Position numbers and translations under genes: made by a program. A stretch of 64,000 nt of DNA from Apiotrichum sp. Y4204 (taxonomy: Eukaryota; Basidiomycota; Tremellomycetes; Trichosporonales; Trichosporonaceae). The notes under the pieces were generated by a model, which worked only from the letters and a program-made list of their open reading frames with translations, was not told where the DNA came from and made no database searches. The DNA lies in NCBI GenBank assembly GCA_025531455.1, contig JAMYHL010000068.1, positions 62,001 through 126,000 of the forward strand, in the 5' to 3' direction. Below are positions 31,943 through 43,872 of the stretch, piece after piece (position 1 is the stretch's first letter; each line of letters starts with the position of its first letter).

Positions 31943-34782
31943 ATGCTCCGGAGGCTATCCAAGCCCGCAAACGGCGACTCGCCCATCACATCAGCGACAT
32001 CCGGGGGGTTCGGCATCGTGTCCTCGCCGTTCAAGCGCCCGGCATTGGTGAACAAGCGGACGACCTCGGCGCTCCCCGAGCGCGCGGCGCGTAAGCGCAA
32101 ATCCGTGTCGTACAAGGACATGGGCGATGGAGTAGACGATGGCGATGCGGTGATTGACGCGGATGGGTCGCCGAAGAAGAAGATGCGTTTTGAGATGGGC
32201 AACAAGGTGTACGAGAACGGCGTGCTTGGCGACATGGCAAAGTGGTGTAATCGCAAGTTTCCCGTGTATGCCGTCAAGGAACTGAGTGTCGTACGGTCGA
32301 GGAAGTGAGTTATCCCGCTTTCGACAAGAACTCGCGCTGATACCCCAGCTTTGCGATTCCAGTAATGACTAATGCGATTACGAAGGAGACTGTCGTGCAC
32401 CCGCTCTCGCACGCGTCGCTTGGCGCGCGCCCACACCCCAACCTTCCTCCGCGACCGCTGCATGACCCGATGGCGGATCATGCTATCGTGCTCTACGACC
32501 CGACGATAGACGATAGGCCCGATCCTGAGGAGGAGGCCCAGCGCGCCGCGGAGGCATTGAAAGCCAAGCAGCTCGCTGCTGAGCGCGGGCCACATAAGAG
32601 TCTCAAGGCAATTCTCGGCATCGAGGACAAGACGAAGAAGAAGGAGGTCAAGGTGCCCGTCGTCATTGACCCGCGCCTGAGCAAGGTGCTCCGTCCGCAT
32701 CAGATTGAGGGCGTTAAGGTACGTGGTGATGATTCTGCCTTCTAACCACCCAGTTCCTCTACCGCTGCACCACAGGCCTTCTGGATCCGAAAGCCTGGGG
32801 ATGCATTATGGCTGACGAGATGGGTCTCGGCAAGACGCTCCAGTGTATTGCACTCCTATGGACTCTCCTTAAGCAATCGCCGCAGGCTGGAAAGGGGACA
32901 TTGGAGAAGGTCGTCATCGCGTGTCCCACCTCCCTAGTCGGGAACTGGGCCAATGAACTGGGTATGTTCATGATGTCGTTGTGGAAGTGGCTAACCGTAG
33001 TCAAATGGCTCGGCCCCGGGGCTGTGAACGCTCTTGTTGTTGACGGAAAGGGCGGCAAGGCGGAGCTCATTCCCGCTGTCCGACGCTGGGTTGCCGCCCA
33101 CGGCAGGAACGTCACATTGCCAGGTATGTTTGGACGTTTGACGCACTCTGACCTACAGTCATGATCGTGTCATACGAGACGCTGCGTACGCTGCAGGAAG
33201 AACTTGCCAATTGCCCTATTGGCCTCCTCCTCGCTGATGAAGGTCATCGTCTCAAGAATGCAGGTGAGCTAATGCAGTCTCGAATATAGCTAACACTGCC
33301 AGACACCCTCACATTCCAGTCCCTCACTGCACTCAACGTCCAGCGTCGAGTCATTCTCACGGGCACTCCGATTCAGAATGATCTTTCCGAGTACTTTGCG
33401 CTGCTCAGCTTTGCCAACCCCGAGTACCTGGGCAGTAAAACCGACTTCAAGCGCAACTTTGAGAACAAGATTCTGCGCGGTCGTGACGCCGATGCTACCG
33501 ACAAGGAAAAGGAGGAGAGTGAGGCTAAGCTCAAGGAGCTCAGCGCGCTTGTCAATAAGTTTATTATTCGCCGCACCAATGATCTTCTTTCTAAATACTG
33601 TGAGTTGGATAACTCGCAGTTGCTGACAGCTCTCAGTGCCCGTCAAGTACGAGCATGTCGTCTTCTGCCGCCCCAGCGATCTTCAATCAAAACTGTACAA
33701 CTACTTTGTCAACTCGAAGGACGTACAGCGTCTTCTCCGCGGCAAGGACTCCCAACCCCTCAAGGCGATCAGCCTTCTGCGCAAGCTGGTCAACCACCCT
33801 GAGCTTCTCAACCTGCCTGAGGACCTCCCGGGATGCGAGAGCCTGCTTCCAGCTGACTATGCGCAAGGCAAGACCGGCCGGGAGAGGGGTTTCAACTGCA
33901 GCTACTCTGGCAAGTTTGTCGTCCTGGAACGCATGCTGGACCACATCAAGAACCACACCGACGACAAGATCGTCCTTATCAGTAACGCGACGCAGACGCT
34001 TGACCTGATGGAGCGTCTCTGCCGTATCAAGAAGTATGGCTGTGTGCGTCTGGACGGCACAATGTCGGTGAAGAAGCGCTCCAAGATCGTCGACCGATTC
34101 AACGACCCTGAGGGCAAGGAGTTTGTCTTCCTGCTCAGTTCCAAGGCCGGAGGATGTGGTATCAACCTCATCGGCGCGAATCGCTTGATCCTCTTTGACC
34201 CGGTAAGCCCAGAGGATGCTGCCAAGCTGACAGATAGGACTGGAATCCCGCAAGCGACCAGCAAGCCCTCGCTCGTGTTTGGCGTGATGGACAGAAGAAA
34301 GAATGTGAGTCGGCGCATCCTAAACGCCATGCTGACATGCAGGCTTTGTGTACCGTTTCCAGACCACTGGTACCATCGAGGAGAAGATCTTCCAGAGACA
34401 GTGAGTTTACCTTGATTTTCCGACTAACTCTCAGATGCCAGAAGCAGAACCTCTCAGCTTGTGTGGTCGACGAAGCCGAGGACACTGCTCGTCATTTCAC
34501 GCAAGACGACCTCCGCCAGCTGTTTAAGTTCAACCCGGAGACTCTGTGCGACACGCACGACACATACAAGTGCAAGCGCTGCCGGAACGGCAAGCAGTTT
34601 ATCAAGTCGCAGGCTCTCCTCTACGGCGACGCCAGCACGTGAGTTGGTCTGATTCCGCGTAACTCACACACAGGTGGAATCACTTCCCGAACGCGCAGCT
34701 TGGGCAGATGCACGACGATCTCCTCCGTGCAGAGCTTGGTCTGCCGGAGATCTCGTACGTCTTCCAGTACATCAGCCATTAA
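31943..34782 (+). CDS. RAD54: Rad54, SNF2-family recombination ATPase
   Basis: DNA translocase that partners Rad51 in homologous recombination. Eleven exons: 31943-32304, 32349-32718, 32754-32961, 33001-33123, 33159-33263, 33303-33599, 33637-34202, 34238-34304, 34343-34400, 34435-34638 and 34674-34782, giving 822 aa. Ten introns are 34-44 nt. The N-terminus has the Rad54-type SSPFKRP motif. Motif I DEMGLGKT is at 265-272, motif II DEGH at 381-384 and motif III LTGTPIQND follows. The helicase C half includes RLDGTMS, SSKAGGCGINLIGANR, and the split motif DWNPASDQQALARVWRDGQKK. The C-terminal CVVDEAEDTARHF and the YKCKRC zinc-type cluster separate Rad54 from other SNF2 proteins. It is convergent with CCH1. 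Confidence 0.96.
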
Positions 34783-35170
34783 GGCTCCGAGGAGGGTTGA
34801 GGAGAGTCGAAGAGAGTTTTTGGGTTCTCAGCAGGTGAAGTGCTGTTTGTCAACGATAACCATAGTGATAGATTGTATACAGAACGAGTCGAGTCGAGTG
34901 TTGCCATGTCATGTCAGAGTTAGAGTACCACCAATGCAACATTATTCAGCTTCTTGTCCTCTTGCCCTCGTTGGTCATCACAAAACATATGTAGTACATG
35001 CTATCAGGTCCACTGCAGGATTTAGAGATACACTGTGGGTGCGGTCCTCCCATCGTCACTGTACCTCCACTCTCCACCAAGGTCCGTACGGGTTCTGCGC
35101 TCATCTTGGCGCCGCTCCCCAGGTTCGTCAAAAGTCAAAAGGAATGTGAAAAGTCAGAAAAGCTCTATAT
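34783..35170. other. Convergent intergenic region RAD54 / CCH1
   Basis: 388 bp that must hold both 3' untranslated regions. No coding frame or notable structure. Confidence 0.55.
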
Positions 35171-38100
35171 CTAGTCGTCGCCCTCCTCGTCCTCGGCATC
35201 GCGCATCATGCTCGCCCACGCGCTCGTCGCCATGGCACTCATCAGCTCGTCTTCCCGGTCCGACTCGTACACCGAGTCCCTGCCGTCAGCGCCGTTCAAC
35301 TCTGTACTGTATACCCACCGCTGGCGGAACGTGCCCTCGCTGCTCGCGCGGCTGTCGAGGCTGCTGCGCCGTTCGGCCGCCGGCGCGCTCAGCGCAGTCG
35401 TGTAGCTCGTCAGGCTCGTGTTTGCGTGCTGCCCAAACGCCGAGCCGACCGACGAGACGGAGAGGTTGCCCGGGTCCAGGGTACCAGCCGAGTAGTCGCC
35501 GATCTGCGCGCGCGGAGGCGTGTGTGGCGCGCGGCTGAATGGCGGCAGCGCATCCGCGGGGGCCCTGTCCATTCCCATCCCCATCCCCATTCCCATTGTC
35601 GTCGCGCTCTCGCTCGGCGTGTGGTACATTGTGCCTGCCTGGAGGGGGTCGTTGTCCTCGTCTGGATTCGTGGGGTCGAGGACGATGGCCGGAATGCCGT
35701 CCTGCTGTGCCGCGAGGATACGGCTCTCGAGACGCGTGCGGAGGAACCGCCTGCGCCAGTAGATTGTGCGCAGGAGACCACGCACGCGGTCGAGGTTGAC
35801 GAGATCCTCGACGCGTTCCATTTTCGCGCGGCGGAGCAGCAGCTCGTCGACCTGCAGCGCCTTCTCGTCGTCGATCAACTTGTAGTGCGCGAGCATCATG
35901 AGCATCGACGTAAAGCTGATACCGCGCCCTGGTTCTTCGGACATTTTCGCCTCGTTAAACAGCCGCACATACAGGCGCCGGCGCTCGCGCACCTTGGTAT
36001 AGTCAATCTGCGCAATCTGGTGGCGCAGCTTGCGCACGTCAATGGCGTAGTGCACACCCGTCTCGATCCGCTTCGCTGGCGTATCGGGATCAGGAACCGT
36101 GCTGCGTAGCAGGTTCGGCACCGAGAACTCGACGGGATACAGCCGCACCTCGAACACACCCGTGAGCTTTGAGAAGAAACGAGTAAAGTCCTTGCGGCGT
36201 ATATACCCCGTGCGGTCCTTGTCGATCTCGGCCCACACGCGCTTGAATGATCCTGGGGGTGAGTTGGATTCGAGCGAACATTCAACTCACGAATCTGTTC
36301 ACGGGTCAACGACGCGCCGCCAGGCGACTGGTACACATATGCAAAGGACTGCACGACCACACCGGTAAACATGTTCAGGAAAATGTACCTTGAGAGTCAA
36401 CAGAGGGCCGACACTGGCACTCACATGGACAAAATGTTCCAGAAGATGAAGAGGACATAGGCCCATCCAACGCTCCCGCAGTCGTTGTTCAGCCAGTGAT
36501 CGTCGTTCGTACAGCGCGGATACTCGACGGTACTACTATCAGCGCATGCACGGTTATGTATCCTCACTAGTCGTGCATGTACCCGTTCCATCCTTCGCTG
36601 AGACGTTAGCAGCAGCTGAGCTTATCACCTACCCAGTCGACATGAATGCCAGCATGACGAGCGCATTTCCCATGTTGTGATAGTTTTGATACACCGAAGC
36701 CGCATTGTTGCCCATCTTTGTCAAGCCAAAGATCTCCATCATGACAATGGCATAGAAGATGAAGACGACCGCCCAGAGGAGAAAGAGGTTCCCGATGGCA
36801 GGCAGCGATGCAATAGCCGTCTTGAACAGCTGGTTGAGCGAGTCTAGGCGCTGCACAAGTTTGAGCGCGACGGACACCAGAAAGAGCTTCTGGACCTGCT
36901 TGCTAGCCTGGTTGCCTTCTTCGTTACGCATGCTTGCCTGGAGCGCCGGAATGGTGGTCACAAAACTTCCTGTTATGACGACAACATCAAACAGGTTCCA
37001 TCCGTTGGAGCGGAACGAGTGGAAGCCGAGGCCAACAAAGCGGACCACCAGGTCAATCGCGTACAGGACAGTCAAGGTGAGGAACACCCAGTCGAGCTGT
37101 TCTTCCGTCATGATGTTGTTCGAGTAATCCTCCATCCTGCTGGTCAGCGGTGAAGTTCAGAGACCACTCACATTAGCAGGATAATGTGCGCAAAGTAAAG
37201 AACGGTGAATCCTCGAGTCCACCAACCCCTCTTGTCCACTGCTCGGTCGTAGCACCACGCGCGGAATCCAAAGCGCGGCCGGTTCCTCGGCAGCTGTGAC
37301 GGCGCCTGCTGGCGAATAAACTTTGCAAGGTCGAGCCACTGGTTCTGCTCGGTCGTGAGCAGCGCCGAACCTGAGCGGATCGAAAAGTTTTCAATGATAA
37401 TACTCAGGAAGACTGTGAGAATGATGACACCGCCGAAGAGGTTGAAGATGACGAAGAATAGCGAGTTCCACTGCTGGTTGTTCGTCTCTGGCTGTTCGTT
37501 CAGCCCGACAATGTTCATAGCGGAGCTCATGACATCGGTCCACCCCTCGAGCGAGACAATCTCGAACAGGATCAGCATCGACTCGCGGAACGAGTCGAAT
37601 GCCCAGACGCTGCCGCCAAACTGGGGATTGGCCCACACACGGGGTGCGAGGAATTCGAGGTCCCCAACAGGAGAAGCGTAGTACTCGCTGATACACCCGT
37701 CCCTGTTGGACGGGGAGGTGTCGTTGCCCGAGTCATTGCAACTTGCCAGGCGGCCGGAAAAAATGTTCAAGCTGAAGTGAGTAGGGGTATCCATGGAAAC
37801 AAGGTGACTCACCCCCAGACAGCAAATGGAATCAGATAGAGGATCATGAGAATTGACGCGTCGACGATACGCAGCGCCCCGGCGAAAAACACGGCATGGA
37901 AGGTGTCACGCAGGCGGGAGAAGAGCGTCACAAGACGGAGCGCGCGGAACGCCTTCATAGCACGCGTTGCGCGCGACACGCCACCAACAACGACGAAGCT
38001 GCAGATTGTGTTGACCACAATGGTGATGAGGATGACGAAGTCGACCGTGTTCCAGAGCGACAGAAGATACGCATTCGGCGCGAAAATGAAACCGTCCGCA

Positions 38101-41100
38101 ATGATCTTGATCAAGGCCTCAAAAAGGAACAGACACCCGAGCGCCATCTCTGTCATGTCGAACCAAGTTGCCCGAATCTCGCCGTACTTTTCATAGTACT
38201 GTCGACGGTAATGTGGCGTGGCAATTGCAAACACGACGATACTCGCTATAACAGCGAGGAAGAGGAAGATACGGAAGGCGAGGCTGAGCAGATGGTTTGC
38301 CGGTCGACCGTAAATGCGTTCGCCGTACGCGGGCGGTACAATCATCTGACATACCTGGCGAATTGGGTTGTCCTGGCTGAAGACCCACAAGCTCTTGTCA
38401 AACGAGGGGTGTGCAGCGATAAAATCCGCTTGTTGGTTCCGCCGCTCGCGCATCGCGTCCATGTGCTCGTCAACCGACGGGCCAGCGTTCATAGGAGGCA
38501 AAAGGTCGGTGCTATGGTTAGCACGGCTCGTCACTCCATGACTCACAGTCCGCGATCGTCGTCATAGTCGTCGTCAAAGTCTCGATTTACGTCCACTGCG
38601 CTTGAGGAGCGAAGGTTGGTCTTCATGTTCTGCTTGGTGAGGCTGCGCAACTGGAACGACTCGTGCATGTTCCCCAGCCCAAATAGATTGCGGATGACGG
38701 CCTTGGTTCCCTTACTGTCGGGCTCATATTGCGGTGCCCCTACATCAGCGCCAATGCTCTGCTTCAGTGGCAGAATGAGGTTGGGCGGCAGCTGATCAAC
38801 TTTGACCGCCTTGTGACGGGCCCCGATGAGACGGTAAGGATTAAAGCGGTCGATCCAAGTCACATGGGTGGACCTCGGTTCGGTCTTGCGCACGAACTGC
38901 TCAATTTGCTCCTTACGCTTCATCTCTTCTGCCAGTTCAAAGTTCTGAGAGTCAGTGATGGCATGTAGAGCTTGACGCACCTCGTTGATCACGGCAATGA
39001 ACATCTGCATGAGGATGACTGGCGTAAGTAACAACCAACCATCTGCACGCACAGTTTGCAAACAGAAACCAGATCATGAGGAAAATGCACACAATCCATC
39101 CCTGGCCCCAGCCCCATTCGACCTTCATCTGGGCTGTCAGCGCAATTAGATTTGCAAACCTACCGCTCCGTAGAGGACTTCTGTCCAGTTTTCCGTCGAG
39201 AATATCTGGTACATGCCGAGGAACGCGTTGTACGTCTGCGAGAAATCGATCATCTGGTCGGCATCTTCGGAAGTGTCACCGCGCAAGAGCTGAAGAGCCT
39301 GGGGTAAGCTACACCGCCGCAGAGTACCTAACTCACCATGAGGGCGCTCAAAAAGTTCATCATGAAGAGGAACAGGACCATGTTGAGCATACCGGCAAAC
39401 GAACCAAAGACGTTTGCCAAGAGGGGCCTCATGCGCGGGAACACGATGACAAAGCGGTACCACCTGAGCATCTGGAATACTGTGAGCCACGGGTAGATTG
39501 GCGAGTTGCGAATGGGCGGGATCTGGATGATGGAGCAGGCCACTGCCAAAAACAGGTCAAAGTCGTTGCGGCCACTGCGGAGGAAGGCCTGCCAGTCGGG
39601 CATGAACGCCGCGATGCGGATGAGGATCTCAACATCCCACATGAGGGCAAAACCAAGCTCCATATGGCGCAGCAGCGACAGCTCGTGGGGCGACGATTCA
39701 GCATGCTTGAACGCCTGGGCCATGATGTCGACCACCACGAGAAGAGACCAGATGAGCTGTGTCTTGCGGTACCATTTGAGCAGCTTGGACTCCTCTCGGG
39801 GCTTTTTCGCACCGGCGGCCCACTCTGGCTGGTGGAGGAGCATGACGTCGTCGGCACCGAACGCCGACTTTTTCGTCTCGGCGCGGATGTCCTTGAACGT
39901 GTTGACAACGACGGCGACGAGCAGGTTCATGAGCCAGAAGTTCAGGACGATGATGGCAACGATGAAGAAGAGCGACGAGGAGAAGTACTCGGCGCTCATG
40001 ATGTTGTACATTGTGCTGGTCCACGTGTTGACGCCTGCGATGACAAGGACCTGGACGAGGGACATGAAGATATTGTCAAAGCTCTCGCTGTTAGACTCTT
40101 GGCTATACCACACGGTGTGGCATTCTTGCCCGATGGGACACAGAAAGCCCTTCGGTGAGATACTGGTGAGTGTCCCGTCCTCCCTGTAGAAGGGCATGGA
40201 TTTGAGTGTCTCGGGGTCGATCCAGCCTCCACACGTGTTGTTGAGATAGGTGTTCTCGCTGGGATCATTAGCGAGCAGGACACATGTTCTTCGGAGAGAG
40301 CCACGGAAGCTCTGCACACCGATGATAGAGAACAGTGCTGCCGCAAAGATGATGAACACCGAAACATTGAGAATCAACGGGCCAGCACGCTTGAGCGAGT
40401 GGAGAATGGTGGCCGTACCAGACGTGATGACGAGAAGACGAGTTGCACGCAGGACGCTGAGCGCACGGAAGATGTACAGATGCCGTTTATCTGTAATCTC
40501 CACCCCGGCCATGGAGACGATAAACGTGATCCAGAACATGAGAATCGCCAGCAGGTCGATACGGTGCCATGAGTGGCGCAGGTACGGTCGGTTCTGCGCA
40601 GTCACGTCGTGTTGTCGTGCCACGGCTTCCTGGAACGGCGCCTCCGCACCCACTATGGCAGTGAGGTTTCGCTTGAGCTTGCCTGGCACGGCCATGCTGC
40701 CCTGTCGCCGGCGGCGCTGCCAAAAGTCCGGCATCTTGGCTTGTGTCGGGTCGTCTTCAGCTTTTGCGCGGCGCATCAGGATGGACCATTTCTGGGCAAA
40801 CCACGCGCGGGTGTCGGTCTCGGGATCTATCAAGAAGCCAGTGACGATCATGCGCGCAAACATCTCCACACTGGAAGTTAGCAGTGTCTTTTCGGTACGA
40901 CGTACGTGAAGATGATAAACAACGCCAAGAGGGCAAAGTCCTCCCATGCGCGAAAGTAGCCTCCTGGAGGGCGTGGTGTGAATAATGGTGGTGCCGACTG
41001 TATTGTGAGCACGATGGCGTTGAAGAGAATGAGCATGAGGATGATCGGCTCGGTCCAACTGTCATGTCAGTAGTCAACATCAAGGGCGACCCACGAGAAG

Positions 41101-41984
41101 CGCAGTATCCGGTCGCACGTTCTCCGCAGGGAATTGCTGGGGGAGAAAAAGCCAAGAGTCCGCCCGCGGAGGCCGTACGACGGCTGCTGGGTGGGGTACA
41201 TCTTGCTGTGGTTTGGCGGTGTCGGCGAGTCAAGGAGAGGAAAGGGATTGCTCGCAACGTCGGATAACGGGCTGTCGTCGTCTGAATTTATGCGCGACAG
41301 ATTGGCGTATCCGCCGAGCGCGGGCGATCCCTTGTCGCTTCCCATAATGTTCACGACGCGCTCACTCGCAATCCGCAGCGTGTTCGACACACGGCGCACA
41401 GTCGGCGAACGGGCAATACGCTCCAGTGGCGAGTTGCGCGCGTGCCCATCAGTGTCGTAGACGCGCGACACGCGCTTGCTCGCCGGCCGCGTGCTGTTGT
41501 CCGGGGCGTCGGGCGTCAGCCGCTCAAAGTCGTTTCCCTCGTGCACGGAGGCGGTATACTGCGACCCGAGCGAGTTGAACGGCACGGGTCCGTCGCCATG
41601 TCCGCCGAGCATGCCGGTGCTACTACCGACGCCAAAGTCGTCTGTATCGCGGGACACTGTGGTGTTTATCGGTGAGAGCGCCGGCACCCGAAACGACGGC
41701 GACCCGCGGGGCCGGACACCGAGATCGTACTCGTCCATCTCCTCGGCCGCGCCTGCTCCGGAAGATCCTGCTCCCTCTGATCCCGCCCTCGTCCTCCCCA
41801 TAATGACCGACCCCGCGAGGTCGCGCATGCTGATCGCCTCGCCGCCCGAGTTCCAACTCAGGCGGCGGGAGAGCCCCGAGGCGTCCGTGGGCGAGTTGTT
41901 GGCGGATGCCGCGGGCGTGCGCACGCTCGAGCTCATCCCCATGCTCGCGCTGTTGCGCTGGTGCGAGCGCTCACGGTCGGCCAT
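35171..41984 (-). CDS. CCH1: Voltage-gated calcium channel alpha subunit Cch1
   Basis: Plasma-membrane high-affinity calcium channel, acting with Mid1 in calcineurin-dependent stress survival. Thirteen exons in coding order: 41984-41095, 41058-40906, 40870-39337, 39298-39164, 39128-39053, 39018-38547, 38511-37813, 37771-37172, 37136-36633, 36597-36568, 36532-36425, 36388-36291 and 36252-35171. They give 2,126 aa; introns are 34-41 nt. A disordered N-terminus of about 295 residues precedes four six-helix repeats. Pore positions read N629 (VNTW), E895 (TENW), E1395 (LEGW) and E1689 (GEGW), an N/E/E/E filter. Exon 10 is a 30-nt microexon encoding the fourth filter. The cytosolic C-terminus starts with an EF-hand-like loop ([12 protein letters not shown]) and ends in a low-complexity tail. 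The intron before exon 11 has tandem TAGTAG acceptors. Confidence 0.96.
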
Positions 41985-43016
41985 GTCGGAGAGGCAGCGG
42001 GGATCGCGGAGATGTGGGGACGTCTATGCGAGGGCGGACATTGATGTCGTGTGGAGAGGGGCCGAGGTGGAGGGGTCGAGGGGGGAGGGCGGAGGTGGCG
42101 CGCGGGGAACCAGGGAATGTGTGAAGCCGGAGCGTCGGAGATGCGGGATGGATCAAGGAGGAGAACAGCCGTGAAGTGGATGAGAGAGTCGTGTCGCTGA
42201 GACTGTCGCTGTTCCGTGAGGATCAATGTTAAAGACTAAGGTTGCTCGGGATGGAGATGGAGATGGAGATTGTGCAAAGCCTCGGTGGAGGGGTGGAGGG
42301 GGGTTGTGAACCCGTGTGGTGGAAAAAGGGGAGTCGCAGCTTCTGCCGCTTTGTGCAACAGGGCAGGGGACGTGTCGCGCTGTCGCGGTCGCTGTCGACG
42401 GGCGCGAAGAGCACAAGATGGAGGAGCGAGCAGACTGCAGCTGGAGAATGGAGAGGTGCATGGAATTTTCCAAAGTCTCACGACCACTGTGCATGGAAAT
42501 GCACTGCCGCGGAACATTGCCAAAGGTGCATCTTGTTTCGATTTTCCCGCGCGCTTCGTATCCAGCTACGTGCCCAGCTACGTAAACGCACTCCGCGTTC
42601 TCGTCAGCTCGCAGCGCGCAGCGGGCGGTCCAGACCCCTCACAAGGTCCTCAGGCCAACAGGGCGGTGCTGCATGCAATTAAACGTTCCGACGTTCCGAC
42701 GTTCCGGCTTGGCGGTGCCGCACGCGACTTGCGCGTGGAGATGTGCACAAGAGTGAGACATGTGGTGTTAAGGTTTGGAACCCGAGTCTATTTATTTGGT
42801 TCCAAGAAAAAGCCAAGCGCGACTGTTGGGTGGCAAAAAACGACAATAATTCATGTGGGCAAGGATCCCATGATCGGCGGCGGCGACAACGGCCGTGGCG
42901 ATAGAAGAGGATGATCAAGAGACAACTAACGAGTATCAACAGATGATAGCATAAAGACAAAACGATTAAAATCAGACCACAAAAATTACACCATCTCTAT
43001 CCCCTCATTTTCCAGT
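41985..43016. other. CCH1 promoter side and 3' flank of the NAD(P)-binding gene
   Basis: About 1 kb. The minus strand upstream of the CCH1 start is pyrimidine-rich for about 300 bp, fitting a leader. A short ACGTTCCG tandem occurs near 42684-42705. No gene supported. Confidence 0.55.
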
Positions 43017-43872
43017 CTAGTATCCCACTACAGGACACTTATTCACCCACTCCCTGCGCTCGAGCTCGTCGACAATGAAGACGCCCACATCCTTCCGCGA
43101 GACGGTATACGTGCACAGGCTTTGGTGGGCCTTGACACCGCGCGCCGCGCCGCTCGTCATCAGCGCGGGGCGGACAATCGTCACTTCCCGAAGGACGTTT
43201 TCAGGGGAAGCCGCCGCCGCGGCCGCGCTCAGAATCTCCGAGGGGGGCAGCCAGTCGGGCGAGGGAAGGCCGATCGCCGCGCGCTGGTACAGATACTCGA
43301 GACCTTCTTTGTCGGCGTACGGTCCTGCGAGGAGCCACGGGTAGAGGATCTGGAGTGAGCTGGATACGGGATGGAGAGATACGATGCGCTGTGTGTACTT
43401 ACCCGCAGCGCGAGGGGCATCGTTGCGTGTTCCTTCCCGATCCCCATTGAGCTCACGGCAATGACACGCGGCGCGGCGGGTAGCCCGCCGAGGGCGGCGA
43501 GAAGTGCCGAGGTCGCGCGGGTACACACTGTCGGGTCGGTGAGCTTTGTGCCGCTGAGCGACGGCTGCGGGGTGCCACCTGAGAAAAATGTCAGCCCCTT
43601 GTCCAACCAGACAGTTGTACTATAGACTCACCGACAGAAGTGACCACCGCATCGACTGGGGAATCAAACAGCTTCTTCACGTCGGCCGCCCGCGTCGCGT
43701 CGCCGTGGACGACGCGGACTCTCCCGCTCTTGATCGCCTCGGAAACGGCCACATCACCATCAAAGCACGCGGGGTTGCGGAGGAGCACGACCGCGTCGTT
43801 GCCCCTGTCGAGGAGCACGCGGAGGACCTCGTACCCCGTGTTCTTGCTTGCTCCGAGGATGGCGACGTGCAT
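43017..43872 (-). CDS. NAD(P)-binding Rossmann protein (NmrA/atypical SDR type)
   Basis: Exons in coding order 43872-43632, 43578-43403 and 43349-43017 give 249 aa; both introns are 53 nt. The protein opens with MHVAILGASKNTGYEVLRVL, a dinucleotide-binding beta-alpha-beta unit with the GxxxxxG spacing of NAD(P)H-binding atypical SDRs. Conserved-looking parts follow: VVTSVGGTPQ, then VIAVSSMGIG at the fourth strand, then the VTIVRPALMTSG stretch near the substrate side. The classical SDR YxxxK catalytic pair is not evident, which favours an NmrA/isoflavone-reductase-like role as a redox sensor or reductase. The substrate is unknown. The ATG chosen places the Rossmann motif directly at the N-terminus, as is usual. 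Confidence 0.85.

Noticed and set aside
39076..40158. 360-aa plus-strand frame inside CCH1
   Set aside because: Antisense shadow of the well-conserved channel exon 3 and its neighbours.
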